Of a stretch of 64,000 nt of DNA, positions 29,272 through 39,627 are shown piece by piece. This DNA is from Eutrophomonas brisbanensis (GTDB lineage: Bacteria; Pseudomonadota; Gammaproteobacteria; Burkholderiales; Eutrophovitaceae): assembly GCA_038141705.1 (NCBI GenBank), contig JAYQIQ010000004.1, positions 124,001 to 188,000 on the forward strand. The letters run 5' to 3'. The position numbers and the translations under genes were made by a program. How positions within the stretch are numbered: the stretch's first letter is position 1; every line of letters begins with the position of its first letter. Below the pieces are notes generated by a model. The model saw only the letters and a list, made by a program, of their open reading frames with translations, had not been told where the DNA came from and did no database searches.

Positions 29272-30036
29272 GTGTCCATTACACTCGAGACTAAAACCTG
29301 GGAGAACGACTGGGAATTGGTGGTTAACCATCAATTTTTAAGAACAGTTATGGAGCGTTTCAAACAACACGTGGACAAGAAGGTGCTTTTCATCAATAAC
29401 GTCCTGAACCCCTCGGTTGTAGCGCGTGCTGCTGATCGACTCATCGCTGACGAGATTATTGATGAGTATATATTTGTATCTCAGCATGCGGATAATGCTC
29501 TAGAGCACTTCGGCCTTACCAAAGAGGCTTTAGGCAAAGGTTACTATTATTCAATAGCAGAGCTTGTTTCTATTTTCTTGTGCAGCACAAAGTATCTTGC
29601 ACATTTTTCGAGCGATACGACAATCACCGAAGATGTAGCGCCGCATTGGTTGTCGGATGCCACTTCGCTTCTAGCTGAACAAGGGGAAGTCAGCGTTGTA
29701 AACCTTACATGGGATCAAAAGTATTCCGAAGCCCTAAAAGACTCAGACTATCAAGATGACAATTACTTTTACGGGTATGGGTTCTCGGATCAAATGTATG
29801 TAATCGAAGTCGAAGAATTTAATAAAAAAATTTACGACTTTGAACACCCCGCTTCAGAAAGATATCCAAAGTACGCGGGAGCATTATTTGAGAAAAGGGT
29901 CGACTCTTACATGAGGGTAAACGCGAGAATTAGGGCCACCTACCGTCACGCATCATATATCCACAAAAATTTTCCAAAACCAAACACCATCCGACGCTGG
30001 ATCTGGACCCAATTAAACAAACCAAGCGGAGAGTGA
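29272..30036 (+). CDS. Unrecognised 254-residue protein, possibly glycosyltransferase-like
   Basis: I do not recognise the family with certainty. The start is GTG, without a strong ribosome site. The order of segments (KVLFINNVLN, then DEYIFVSQHADNALEHF, YYSIAELVSIFLCSTKYLAHF, SDTTI, VVNLTWDQKYSEAL, GYGFSDQMYVI, FEKRVDSYMR) resembles GT-A-type sugar transferases with an acidic SDT motif, but that is inference. No signal peptide or membrane helix is seen. Its last ten bases overlap the 3' end of the convergent tRNA-Ser(CGA). Confidence 0.6.
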   Translation: MSITLETKTWENDWELVVNHQFLRTVMERFKQHVDKKVLFINNVLNPSVVARAADRLIADEIIDEYIFVSQHADNALEHFGLTKEALGKGYYYSIAELVSIFLCSTKYLAHFSSDTTITEDVAPHWLSDATSLLAEQGEVSVVNLTWDQKYSEALKDSDYQDDNYFYGYGFSDQMYVIEVEEFNKKIYDFEHPASERYPKYAGALFEKRVDSYMRVNARIRATYRHASYIHKNFPKPNTIRRWIWTQLNKPSGE

Positions 30037-30112
30037 GGGATTCGAACCCTCGAAACGCAAAGCGTTTAACGGTTTTCGAGACCGCCCCGTTCGACCACTC
30101 CGGCAACTCTCC
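30027..30112 (-). tRNA. tRNA-Ser(CGA)
   Basis: On the minus strand GGAGAGT (30106-30112) pairs with ACTCTCC (30028-30034), followed by discriminator G at 30027. The anticodon stem GCGGT/ACCGT-type arm holds loop CTCGAAA, giving anticodon CGA. The variable arm is long, as in serine tRNAs, and the T arm GAGGGTTCGAATCCCTC is the same as in the GCT tRNA at 488. CCA is not encoded. It lies beside serS. Confidence 0.95.
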
Positions 30113-30123
30113 GAAAGCATGTC

Positions 30124-30150
30124 ATTCTAACAGCGCTGACAATCGTTCAA
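30124..30150 (-). promoter_or_regulatory. Possible promoter of tRNA-Ser(CGA)
   Basis: TTGAAC (30145-30150) and TAGAAT (30124-30129) on the minus strand are 15 bases apart, a short but usable spacing, ending about 11 bases before the tRNA. The elements lie between serS and the tRNA. Confidence 0.35.
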
Positions 30151-30151
30151 A

Positions 30152-31444
30152 TTAAATCGGCTCGATTGACTCAACCCCACCCATTAGGGTAACCATAAAC
30201 TTAGGGATAGTGACCGACCCATCCTTTTGTTGATAATTCTCGAGCACTGCAATAAGAGCTCTACCAACTGCCAGTCCTGACCCATTAAGGGTGTGCACAT
30301 AGTCTGGCTTTCCACTTTCCGTTCTGTACCTAGTCTGCATACGTCTAGCTTGAAAAGCTTCAAAGTTGCTACAAGACGAAATCTCCCGATACGCGTTTTG
30401 CCCGGGTAACCAAACCTCCAAATCGTAGGTTTTTGCAGCCGAAAAACCCATATCTCCACTACAAAGGGTAACCACGCGGTATGGCAGATCCAAACCCTGA
30501 AGTATCGACTCAGCGTGCCCAGTCAACTCCTCCAAACGCTCGTAAGACTGTTCGGGATGGACCAGCTGGACCAACTCAACCTTATCAAACTGATGCTGAC
30601 GTATCATTCCCCTAGTATCTCGACCATAAGAGCCCGCCTCTGAACGGAAGCATGGTGTATGGCAAACAAACTTTAGGGGAAGGTTCTCAAGCTTCACAAT
30701 CTCATCGCCAAAAATATTAGTGACAGGAACCTCTGCCGTTGGGATTAAATAGTATTTCCCCTCATCCCCAACCGGCACAGAAAACAAATCAGCCTCAAAT
30801 TTTGGTAGCTGTCCCGTACCAAACAAAGCATTTGCATTCACCATGTATGGGGCATACACCTCGGTATATCCGTGCTTTTCCGTATGAGTATTGAGCATGT
30901 ACTGAGCCAATGCGCGATGTAGCTTAGCTATTCTAGATGTCAGAAGCACAAAACGAGACCCAGTAATTTTAGCCGCACGATCAAAATCAACCTGCCCTAA
31001 ATTTTCGCCAATATCTACGTGGTCTCTTACGGCGAAGTTAAATTGACGCGGCTCGCCGACCCGTCGCACCTCAACATTATCTTGCTCATCAGCTCCGTTC
31101 GGCACACTCTCGTGTGGAACATTTGGAATGGAAGACAATATAGCTCTAAGCTCAGATTGGACTTCCGCTAACCTCTCTTCGTATTGTTTTAACTGCTCAG
31201 CAAATTGCCCTACTTGGAGCATTAACTTTTTAGCCCCATCCTCATCTTTATTTTTTTTGTATACCCCAATCTCTTTCGACAAAGCATTACGCTGCGCCTG
31301 GAGCGATTCCGTATGCGTTTGCAACTGCTTCCTTTCAGCCTCTAGCGCCTGAAAAGCTTTGACGTCTAACTCGTGACGTCTTCTCTTAATCAATGTATCT
31401 GCAACCGCATTAATATCGGATCTAAATATTTGAATATCCAGCAT
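30152..31444 (-). CDS. serS: Seryl-tRNA synthetase
   Basis: 430 residues. An N-terminal coiled-coil arm (about residues 30-105) that grips the long variable arm of tRNA-Ser, then the class II core with FRSEAGSYGRDTRGMIRQHQF (motif 2) and NGSGLAVGRALIAVLEN (motif 3). Start MLDIQIFRSD is the usual one. The gene sits next to tRNA-Ser(CGA) and after rarA, a gammaproteobacterial order. Confidence 0.97.
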   Translation of the reverse strand: MLDIQIFRSDINAVADTLIKRRRHELDVKAFQALEAERKQLQTHTESLQAQRNALSKEIGVYKKNKDEDGAKKLMLQVGQFAEQLKQYEERLAEVQSELRAILSSIPNVPHESVPNGADEQDNVEVRRVGEPRQFNFAVRDHVDIGENLGQVDFDRAAKITGSRFVLLTSRIAKLHRALAQYMLNTHTEKHGYTEVYAPYMVNANALFGTGQLPKFEADLFSVPVGDEGKYYLIPTAEVPVTNIFGDEIVKLENLPLKFVCHTPCFRSEAGSYGRDTRGMIRQHQFDKVELVQLVHPEQSYERLEELTGHAESILQGLDLPYRVVTLCSGDMGFSAAKTYDLEVWLPGQNAYREISSCSNFEAFQARRMQTRYRTESGKPDYVHTLNGSGLAVGRALIAVLENYQQKDGSVTIPKFMVTLMGGVESIEPI

Positions 31445-31471
31445 GAAGTAATAAACCCCTTTTAACGCAAT

Positions 31472-32772
31472 TTATTTTTTTCGATCTTCCTCATCCAGGC
31501 GGCGAAGAAAATCCAGCTTTTCTTGAATTTTTCTTTCAAGCCCTCGCTCGGTCGGAAAATAAAAACGTTGCCCCCTCAAACCATCTGGAAGTATTGTTCG
31601 TTTGGAGCGTACCCATAAGCCTCGTCATGAGCATACCGATATTTTTCTCCAAAACCGAGTTCCTTCATCAATTTGGTAGGTGCATTCCGAAGATGTATCG
31701 GCACCACCTCCGAGCTCGAAGATTTAACAGTCTCTAAAGCACTATTATAGGCGGAATACAGCGCATTACTTTTTGCAGCACAAGCCATGTAAACAACTGC
31801 CTGTGCCAGTGCGAGCTCGCCCTCAGGACTTCCCAACCTTTCGAAGGCGGACACAGCATCTAATGCAATTGAAAGTGCTTTGGGGTCAGCAAGACCGATA
31901 TCCTCAGAAGCCATTCTTATCACTCTACGACCGACATACAGTGGGTCTGCGCCACCATCAATCATACGAACGAACCAATAAAGGCTCGCATCTGGGTCAG
32001 AGCCTCGCACCGATTTATGTAGCGCGGATATCTGATCGTAAAACGAATCACCACCTTTATCGAATCGGCGATACGCATGAGGCATTGTTTCGAACACAAA
32101 CGCCTCGTCTATTCTCTCAAGACCAAGCTCATCGGCAGTATGATTCAAAAATTCCAGCATATTAAGAAGCCTTCGGCCATCGCCATCTGCGAGACTAACA
32201 ACCGCATCGACAGCCTTCGATTCGTACTTAGCTTTTGCATCAAGCGACGACAACCCTTTTGAAAATATTTCAAAAAGATCATCACGCGTTAGTGACTCGA
32301 GCTTAAACACAGTAGCCCGAGAGAGTAATGCGCTATTTACTTCGAACGATGGGTTTTCTGTCGTAGCACCGATGAAAGTGATGGTTCCACCCTCTACATG
32401 TGGAAGAAATGCGTCTTGTTGCGACTTGTTAAAGCGATGAACCTCATCTACAAATACTACCGTTTGTCTGGAAAATTGGGTGATATTATTTTCAGCCAGC
32501 ACAATAACTTCTCGAATGTCTTTAATCCCGGATAGGACGGCTGAGATTTGAACAAACTCCGCACTCCAGCCGTTGGCGATAATTCGCGCGAGAGTCGTCT
32601 TACCCACACCAGGGGGACCCCAAAATATCAGAGATTGAGGTTTACCTACTCGATGAATTGTAGATAGCGGCTTTCCGTCACCCACTAGGTGTTTTTGACC
32701 AACGAATTCCTCAAAAGTATTAGGCCGGAGTATGTCGGCAAGTGGCTTTGTGATTGATTTACTAATATGCAT
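31472..32772 (-). CDS. rarA: Replication-associated recombination protein RarA (MgsA), frame broken near the end
   Basis: About 433 residues after repair. Walker A GPPGVGKTTLAR, Walker B VVFVDEVHRFNKSQQDAF and sensor GATTENPSFEVN mark this clamp-loader-like AAA+ ATPase that acts at stalled forks. The frame slips after NEQYF; one more base near 31586-31591 gives PDGLRGQRFYFPTERGLERK and the family tail to a TAA at 31472-31474. Confidence 0.9.
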
Positions 32773-32804
32773 TGGATGCTCAATCTAACATCGCATATCG
32801 AAGG

Positions 32805-33444
32805 TCAATCGGTTATCAAATCTACCCCTTCGGGAGGTGTGAACGTAAACAACGCATTCGAATCGCTCAAATTACCCCTAGAAAACTTCGTAATTTCTAT
32901 TACCGTTTTCTGCCCAAAGTGATCGAACAACTCCATTTCGGTCAAAACATCTTTTTTAAACCCGATGTTGATTCGGGCAAACAAAGTATTTTCCTCATAG
33001 GGCTTAATCGTTCACCCATTCCAGCCCTCGCCGTGTCTTTTGACTTTCCAACATAAAGAACCGCTCAATATCACTGGATCCAGCGAGCAATGCCGCAGGG
33101 GATGAACCGAGAGCCGAATCCAAATTGACTCGAGTGACCTGCTCAAGATCCTTGTCATACACCCAAAGATATACTCCATCACCCACTAATAACTGTTCAT
33201 ACGGCGCTTTATAGACCCATCTAAATTTTCCTGGGCGCAGAAAACTGAAACTTCCTTCCGATTTTTGCAAAACCTCGCCGCTCTCAAGGAATACAGTCTG
33301 AACGAACTCAGCGTGCCCCGCGTTCGTATTACTAATAAATGAGCGGAGCCGCTCGATCCCACCCGCATAAGATACCTCGAAGCTTGATGAAAGCGCCAAA
33401 GTTACCAACAAACAACCAACAATTTTTCTTATAAATGTATACAT
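32805..33444 (-). CDS. lolA: Outer-membrane lipoprotein carrier LolA, frame broken
   Basis: About 212 residues after repair. A signal peptide (to SYAGG) precedes the LolA fold: HAEFVQTVFLESGEVLQKSEG, PGKFRWVYKAPYEQLLVGDG, and in the second frame FARINIGFKKDVLTEMELFD and FTFTPPEGVDLI. It carries lipoproteins across the periplasm. The frame stops after GLEWVND; a one-base slip near 33003-33012 continues with IKPYEENTLFARI to a stop at 32805-32807. Confidence 0.88.
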
Positions 33445-33461
33445 GTCACCGCGGTTCGAGA

Positions 33462-35825
33462 CTAGTCGCTATTTGTAGGAACGAGAATTTCTCTATTACC
33501 ACTCGAGGACATACTTGACACCAAACCTGAGGCTTCCATTTGCTCAACTAGCCGAGCCGCCCTGTTATAGCCGATTCGTAAATGTCTTTGAACAAGCGAA
33601 ATTGAGGCACGCTTATTTTTCAGCACAATTTCGACCGCCTGATCATAGAGCGGGTCCGATTCCCCATTCATATCCCCATTTTCTCCAGATCCACCATCAC
33701 CAGAACTAGACGACTCAAGGACCTCTTCGATATACTGAGGCTCACCTCTACTCTTTAACGCATCCACGACTCGATGCACCTCTTGATCATCCACAAAAGC
33801 ACCATGCACCCGCTGGGGATAGCCAGTTCCGGGTGGAAGATACAACATATCGCCTTGTCCTAGGAGTTGCTCTGCTCCCATTTGATCAAGGATCGTTCGG
33901 GAGTCGACCCTGCTCGACACTTGGAATGCGATACGCGTTGGTATGTTTGCCTTGATTAAGCCAGTAATTACATCTACCGATGGCCTCTGAGTCGCAAGTA
34001 TTAGGTGAATTCCAGCTGCCCGAGCTTTCTGAGCCAAACGAGCGATTAATTCCTCAATTTTTTTACCGACCACCATCATAAGGTCCGCCAACTCGTCAAT
34101 AACCACCACGATGACAGGCAGCTCCTGAAGCGGCTCAGGATTCTCGGGATTCAAACTGAATGGATTATCAATTTTTTTCTTGGATTTAGCAGCCGTTTTA
34201 ATTTTCGAATTAAAACCGGAGAGATTTCGTACTCCCAGGGCTGACATGAGGCGATACCTCCTGTCCATCTCTCCTACACACCAGTTCAATGCATTAGCGG
34301 CCTTTGGCATATCCGTAACCACAGGAGCAAGCAGATGAGGGATTCCCTCGTAAACTGATAGCTCCAGCATTTTTGGATCGACCATTATCAATCGAACTTC
34401 ATTAGGCGTCGACTTGTATAGTAGTGAAAGAATCATTGCGTTGATTGCAACTGACTTTCCGGATCCCGTAGTCCCCGCAACGAGCAAGTGAGGCATTTTT
34501 GCTAAGTCCGCACATACGGGAATTCCCGCGATATCTTTACCCAGCGCAATTGCGAGCGGGGACGTAATATCTGCATAGGTCTGCGAGGCTAAAACCTCAG
34601 ACAAAAACACTACTTGTCGTTTCTCGTTTGGAATCTCCAGACCCATCGTTGTTCGGCCAGGAATAGTCTCAACAACTCGAAGACTTGCGACCGATAATGA
34701 TCGAGCCAAATCTTTTGAAAGATTAATAATCTGACTTCCCTTAACACCAACCGCTGGCTCAATTTCATACCGCGTAATAACTGGGCCCGGTTGAGCCGCA
34801 ACGACGCGAACCTCAATATTGAAATCCAATAATTTTTTCTCAATCAACCGGGATGTGTACTCGAGCGTTTCAGAGGAAACCGAATCAATATTCTCAGGAG
34901 GACTATCAAGCAGGTGTATAGCCGGAAGTTCGGAATCAGGCAAGTCCTCAAATAGAGGTTGTTGTTTTTCTTTCTGCGCACGCTCTGACTGCTTCACTTC
35001 AACCTTGGGTGCGTCAATCCTCAGAGGCTTAATTTCAGTGAATTTTTCGCGAACGAGATCCAGTCGCTCCAAACGCTCCTCAGTCGCGATTTCACCAGCC
35101 TTTCGGTCTCGCCAGGCTTCCCATGCGCTCCAAGATCGGGTGGCTATTACCTCGAGAAAAAAACCAACGTTTTCTGCTACCGATATCCAAGAAACACCAC
35201 TGACTAAGGATATTCCTACAGCCCAGGCCATCAGGAATAGCAATGTGGCGCCAACAAAACCAAAATTTGCCCCAACCGTACCAGCCAAGGCAAGGCCAAC
35301 AATACCCCCTGGCCTCTCTGGCAACTCAAAATCGAAACTGCTCATCCTGAGCGCCTCAAACGCGCAACTCGAGAGCAAAACCAATATAAAACCGACAGCA
35401 ACAAATAGAACTATTTTTGGATTCCCTATCGCCTCCCTCAATGAACCACGATAGCCCCGAAAAACAAGCAAAAATCCTGCGACAACTATCCACCAAGCGG
35501 AAAAACCAAACAGCAAAAGCAAAATATCCGATATGTTTGCTCCGATCGATCCCCCTGCATTATTTACGATGAGATTGTCTGACTGGTGAGACCAGGAAGG
35601 ATCGGATGAGGTGTAGGTAAAAAATATCAGCGTCAAATAACAAAGAACTCCCGCTGACAACAGCAACCATGCTTCTCTCAGGAGCGAGAGCGCCCTCGGC
35701 GGCAAAGAGTATCCGACCTTCTGCGGCTCACCTTTCGCGGACTGACTTTTTCCTGGTTTACGTTTTGCCAAGCTTTTCCCTACGTTGAGACGGTATCTAA
35801 CCAGTATGAGCTCAACATTGTACAT
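33462..35825 (-). CDS. ftsK: DNA translocase FtsK
   Basis: 787 residues from the ATG that has GGAGGGG just before it; the frame runs 35 codons further up but without such a site. Four N-terminal membrane helices (about residues 45-235), a short linker, then the RecA-like motor with Walker A AGTTGSGKSVAINAMI and Walker B PVIVVVIDELADLMMV, and a C-terminal gamma winged helix (SISLVQRHLRIGYNRAARLV) that reads KOPS. It clears chromosome ends at division. The linker is much shorter than in E. coli. Confidence 0.95.
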   Translation of the reverse strand: MYNVELILVRYRLNVGKSLAKRKPGKSQSAKGEPQKVGYSLPPRALSLLREAWLLLSAGVLCYLTLIFFTYTSSDPSWSHQSDNLIVNNAGGSIGANISDILLLLFGFSAWWIVVAGFLLVFRGYRGSLREAIGNPKIVLFVAVGFILVLLSSCAFEALRMSSFDFELPERPGGIVGLALAGTVGANFGFVGATLLFLMAWAVGISLVSGVSWISVAENVGFFLEVIATRSWSAWEAWRDRKAGEIATEERLERLDLVREKFTEIKPLRIDAPKVEVKQSERAQKEKQQPLFEDLPDSELPAIHLLDSPPENIDSVSSETLEYTSRLIEKKLLDFNIEVRVVAAQPGPVITRYEIEPAVGVKGSQIINLSKDLARSLSVASLRVVETIPGRTTMGLEIPNEKRQVVFLSEVLASQTYADITSPLAIALGKDIAGIPVCADLAKMPHLLVAGTTGSGKSVAINAMILSLLYKSTPNEVRLIMVDPKMLELSVYEGIPHLLAPVVTDMPKAANALNWCVGEMDRRYRLMSALGVRNLSGFNSKIKTAAKSKKKIDNPFSLNPENPEPLQELPVIVVVIDELADLMMVVGKKIEELIARLAQKARAAGIHLILATQRPSVDVITGLIKANIPTRIAFQVSSRVDSRTILDQMGAEQLLGQGDMLYLPPGTGYPQRVHGAFVDDQEVHRVVDALKSRGEPQYIEEVLESSSSGDGGSGENGDMNGESDPLYDQAVEIVLKNKRASISLVQRHLRIGYNRAARLVEQMEASGLVSSMSSSGNREILVPTNSD

Positions 35826-35912
35826 TATGCCCCTCCAAAAAACCTGAAAGATCGAAGCCCGTTGGTTAAAATATGGGTCTCGAAAAAATCGAATGTAATG
35901 GAAGTGATTCGC

Positions 35913-36863
35913 ATGGAAACTAAACACCACAAACTGATTATCTTAGGATCTGGACCAGCCGGATATACGAGCGCAGTCTATGCCTCCAGAGCAAACCTTA
36001 GCCCAGCTCTCATAACCGGTATTGCACAAGGTGGACAATTGATGACAACAACGGATGTCGATAATTGGCCAGCTGACGCAGATGGGGTTCTGGGACCTGA
36101 CCTCATGCAAAGATTTCAAAAGCATGCGGAGCGCTTTGGAACTGAAATGATTTATGACCACATCCACACGGTTGAACTTAATAAAAAACCGCACGTACTG
36201 AGGGGCGATCAGGGGACGTACACGTGTGATGCACTCGTTATTGCGACTGGGGCTTCTGCTAAATACTTGGGACTAGATTCAGAAGAAAAATTTGCCGGGA
36301 AAGGGGTATCCGCCTGCGCTACTTGCGATGGATTTTTTTATAAGAACCAGGATGTGACGGTGATTGGTGGCGGAAACACCGCAGTGGAGGAAGCGCTTTA
36401 TCTTTCTAATATTGCAAAAACTGTGACGTTAGTTCACCGAAGGGATAAGCTCAGAGCTGAAGCAATTCTCATAGATCGCCTGCTAGAAAAAGAGAAAAAC
36501 GGCAATGTAAAAATTATTTGGAACCATACTCTTGACGAGGTGCTCGGTGATGACAGTGGCGTGACAGGCGCCAGATTGAAGAACACCCAAAATGGGGCCG
36601 AGCTATCCATCGAGGTAGCCGGCGTGTTTATCGCGATTGGACACACACCAAATACCGACTTATTTACGGGCCAACTCGATATGAAAAATGGATACATCAT
36701 CACACGTGGTGGTGACGCAGGGGACGCAACCCAGACTAGCGTGCCTGGTGTATTTGCGGCTGGTGATGTTCAAGATCATGTTTATCGCCAAGCAGTCACG
36801 AGTGCAGGCACTGGCTGTATGGCTGCACTAGATGCGGAACGGTATCTAGCATCTCTAGAATAA
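35913..36863 (+). CDS. trxB: Thioredoxin reductase
   Basis: 316 residues from the ATG that gives METKHHKLIILGSGPAGYTS; GGAAG lies upstream, and earlier in-frame starts would add an odd extension. FAD-binding GSGPAG, the redox active site CATC in SACATCDGFFY near residue 140, the NADPH-binding GGGNTAVEEALYLS and the final GVFAAGDVQDHVYRQAV are present. It reduces thioredoxin, which supplies DsbD/CcmG-type routes and ribonucleotide reductase. Divergent from ftsK. Confidence 0.96.
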   Translation: METKHHKLIILGSGPAGYTSAVYASRANLSPALITGIAQGGQLMTTTDVDNWPADADGVLGPDLMQRFQKHAERFGTEMIYDHIHTVELNKKPHVLRGDQGTYTCDALVIATGASAKYLGLDSEEKFAGKGVSACATCDGFFYKNQDVTVIGGGNTAVEEALYLSNIAKTVTLVHRRDKLRAEAILIDRLLEKEKNGNVKIIWNHTLDEVLGDDSGVTGARLKNTQNGAELSIEVAGVFIAIGHTPNTDLFTGQLDMKNGYIITRGGDAGDATQTSVPGVFAAGDVQDHVYRQAVTSAGTGCMAALDAERYLASLE

Positions 36864-36890
36864 GTGGCTATCTACCCGAGGGGTAGTATC

Positions 36891-37490
36891 ATGAAAAAAA
36901 CAAAGCGAGTAACGGCAGAGGGCACCACAGAGACCGTAAAAATCGATGAGAGCTTTGAGGAGATACTCTCAGAGACACTCGGGAATAACATCAAGCGTAT
37001 CAACTCGGATCAAAATACCGCTGACTTCGTGCGCAAACCAAAACCGAAGCCCATTCCCAAACAAAGCTTAAAAGACGAGGCTGCTGTATTAGAAGATAGT
37101 CTCAGAGAGGAACAATTTAGCCTCGCAGAAGCGCCGATGGGAGAAGATGGCACTTACCTAAAATCGGGACTTCAAATAAATGCCCTAAGAAAACTTAAAC
37201 GTGGATTTTGGGCAATTCAAGACGAGCTTGACTTACACGGAAGCACATCCGGCACTGCAAAAGAATTGGTCGGTAATTTCTTATCTGAAGCTAAAGCGCG
37301 CGGATTCAGGTGCGTCCGCGTAATTCACGGTAAGGGTGTGCGATCCCCAAATCGAGAACCCGTGTTGAAAAATAAATTATTCGTATGGCTGCAAATGCGA
37401 AATGACATTCTCGCCTATTGCCCCGCCCGTCAATCTGATGGAGGAAGCGGTGCGACCATCCTCCTACTGTCGAACTCAAGAGGAGGATAG
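36891..37490 (+). CDS. Smr-domain protein
   Basis: 199 residues from the ATG preceded by GAGGGG. The N-terminal half is charged and rich in Lys-Pro (KPKPKPIPK); the C-terminal Smr domain has LDLHGSTSGTAKEL, RCVRVIHGKG and GGSGATILLL. Smr proteins nick DNA or cut RNA; the stand-alone form is SmrA/SmrB-like, and SmrB cleaves mRNA at collided ribosomes. Which of these applies is not decided here. Confidence 0.85.
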   Translation: MKKTKRVTAEGTTETVKIDESFEEILSETLGNNIKRINSDQNTADFVRKPKPKPIPKQSLKDEAAVLEDSLREEQFSLAEAPMGEDGTYLKSGLQINALRKLKRGFWAIQDELDLHGSTSGTAKELVGNFLSEAKARGFRCVRVIHGKGVRSPNREPVLKNKLFVWLQMRNDILAYCPARQSDGGSGATILLLSNSRGG

Positions 37491-37500
37491 GCCTACTAAC

Positions 37501-37839
37501 CTAAACAGCTGCTTCGTCTGTTTCTCCCGTTCGAATCCGAACAACCTGCTCAACCGACGAAACAAATATCTTTCCATCTCCAATTTTTCCCGTCCGCGCT
37601 GCTTTAACGACCGAATCCACGGCCTGATCAACCAGACTGTCACTTACAACCAGTTCGATTTTCACCTTTGGTAGAAAGTCAACAACGTACTCTGCACCTC
37701 GATATAACTCCGTATGCCCTTTTTGACGGCCGAATCCCTTTACTTCGGTTACCGTCAAACCAGTTATTCCGATTTCAGATAAACCCTCTCGAACCTCGTC
37801 TAACTTAAATGGCTTAATGATTGCCTCAATTTTTTTCAT
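37501..37839 (-). CDS. glnK: PII nitrogen signal protein
   Basis: 112 residues, the family length. MKKIEAIIKPFKLDEVREGL, the T-loop with the uridylylated tyrosine in GHTELYRGAEYVVDFLPK (Y51), and GKIGDGKIFV with the nucleotide-binding residues. PII controls AmtB, glutamine synthetase and NtrB according to 2-oxoglutarate and glutamine. Not beside amtB here (which is at 50.6-51.8 kb), so glnB is an equally good name. AGGAGG precedes the ATG. Confidence 0.93.
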   Translation of the reverse strand: MKKIEAIIKPFKLDEVREGLSEIGITGLTVTEVKGFGRQKGHTELYRGAEYVVDFLPKVKIELVVSDSLVDQAVDSVVKAARTGKIGDGKIFVSSVEQVVRIRTGETDEAAV

Positions 37840-37937
37840 GGAATCGCCTCCTACTTAACTGGTTACTCAAACCTAGTATAAACCGGTTGGATATTTAATT
37901 TAAGTGCAAACTGCTAAGGTAAACAAAAAGTACCGGC

Positions 37938-39610
37938 CTAGGAATCCCTCCCGACTTCGCCCCGAAAAGTGCTAGTGATCGGGAAACGCCAATCTTTGCC
38001 GAACGCTCGTCGGGTAATCCTGACTCCTGGAGGGGCCTGACGTCGCTTGTATTCATTGATGTGAATTAAACGGACTATTCTTTCCACATCCGCCCTTGGA
38101 TATCCTGCTTGGACAATTTCTTCGATGCTCCTATTTTGCTCAACATACTGCTCAACAACAGCATCGAGAGTGTCGTATGGAGGAAGCGAGTCCTGATCTA
38201 ATTGATCTGGTCGCAGCTCAGCACTCGGAGGTCTTTCAATAATACGATTCGGTATCACTTGAGAAAGACTATTCCTGTACTTACACAACCGATAAACCAT
38301 CTGCTTACCTAAATCCTTGAGGACCGCAAAGCCCCCGCCATGTCGCCATACAACGTGGCATAACCAGTGCTCATCTCACTTTTATTTCCCGTCGTCAACA
38401 CTAGAGAACCAAATTTATTAGACATACTCATCAGTAGCGTCCCTCGGATCCTAGATTGGAGATTTTCTTCTGTGGTATCGAACTCTCGACCAACAAAAAC
38501 CGAAGAGAGGCCTGCAATAAATTCATCAAAAATAGGTTTTATAGCAATTTCCTCGTACGTGACATCGAGGATTTCAGCCATTTTCCTGGCATCCTCCAAA
38601 CTAATGTTGGCAGTAAACTGAGATGGCATCATGACGGCAGTTAAGTTCTCAGCTCCCAAGGCATCCACGGCTACGGCAAGCGTTAAAGCAGAATCGACAC
38701 CACCAGAAAGACCAATAATTGCGCCCTTGAAACCATTTTTTAATACGTAATCTCTCACCCCTTGAACTAAAGCCTCATATGCGGCCTTCTCCTCGGTTTC
38801 TGGGTACGCATGGCGCACCCCAATCACATCACCTCGGTCAATCTCAACGCAGTCCATTGACTGTGAAAATGCAGGTGACTGAAATCCCATATCTCCATTC
38901 GAGGTAACCGCGAAAGACGCACCATCAAATACAAGTTCATCCTGTCCGCCAACCATATTGCAAAACACGATTGGCATATCCAGCGCCCTAGCCCTTCCAG
39001 AAACAAGATCCGTGCGAATCGCCTGCTTTGCGAGATGGAACGGTGATGCATTTAAAACGAGTAATACCGTCGCGCCAGCATCCTTTGCAGACCGCGCGGC
39101 CCGAACTAAAGATAAATCTCCAGCATTCTCGACAACATCAATTTCCTCGGCTCGTCCTCCCCAAATGTCCTCACAAATATTGACACCAATACGCACACCA
39201 TTCACAGAGAACACACATGCATCAAGTCCAGGATCGAAATATCGATCCTCGTCAAAAACATGGTAATTTGGAAGCTCTTGTTTGAAGTATCGGCCGATGA
39301 TTTTTCCATTTTGGATAATCGAGGCAGCGTTGTAGAGTCGATTATTTTCGCGATAGGGATGCCCAACAACCAGAGTTATATTCTCGGTCTTTGCCCGCAA
39401 TGACTCTAGCTCTAAATCACACCCCTTCAAAAAGTCTTCGCGAAGCAACAAATCTTCCGGAGGATAGCCAGAGATGGCAAGCTCAGGAGTGACAACAATA
39501 TCGGCACCATCAACTTTTGCCTTTTCTAGAGCATTTGAAATTTTCTCGCCATTCCCGGTCAAATCTCCTACAGTACAATTTAGCTGAGCGAGCAATATTT
39601 TTATCGGCAT
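37938..39610 (-). CDS. nadE: Glutamine-dependent NAD+ synthetase, frame broken
   Basis: About 557 residues after repair. An N-terminal nitrilase-type amidase with the Glu-Lys-Cys set (TPELAISGYPPEDLL, KQELPNYHVF, NICEDIWGG) makes ammonia for the C-terminal synthetase, which has the ATP loop GLSGGVDSALTLAV and TGNKSEMSTGYATLYGDMAG. The frame slips right there; one more G in the run of five (38332-38336) gives GDMAGGFAVLKDLGKQMVYR and joins the second frame to the stop at 37938. Confidence 0.92.
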
Positions 39611-39627
39611 AGGTATTAGTTACAAAT

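Noticed and set aside
30028..30050. Attachment site at the tRNA-Ser(CGA) 3' end
   Set aside because: No direct repeat of the tRNA end and no integrase were found nearby; the like sequence at 558-576 is simply the other serine tRNA.
34819..35454. 211-codon plus-strand frame inside ftsK
   Set aside because: It lies wholly antisense to the conserved ftsK membrane and linker parts and matches no family.
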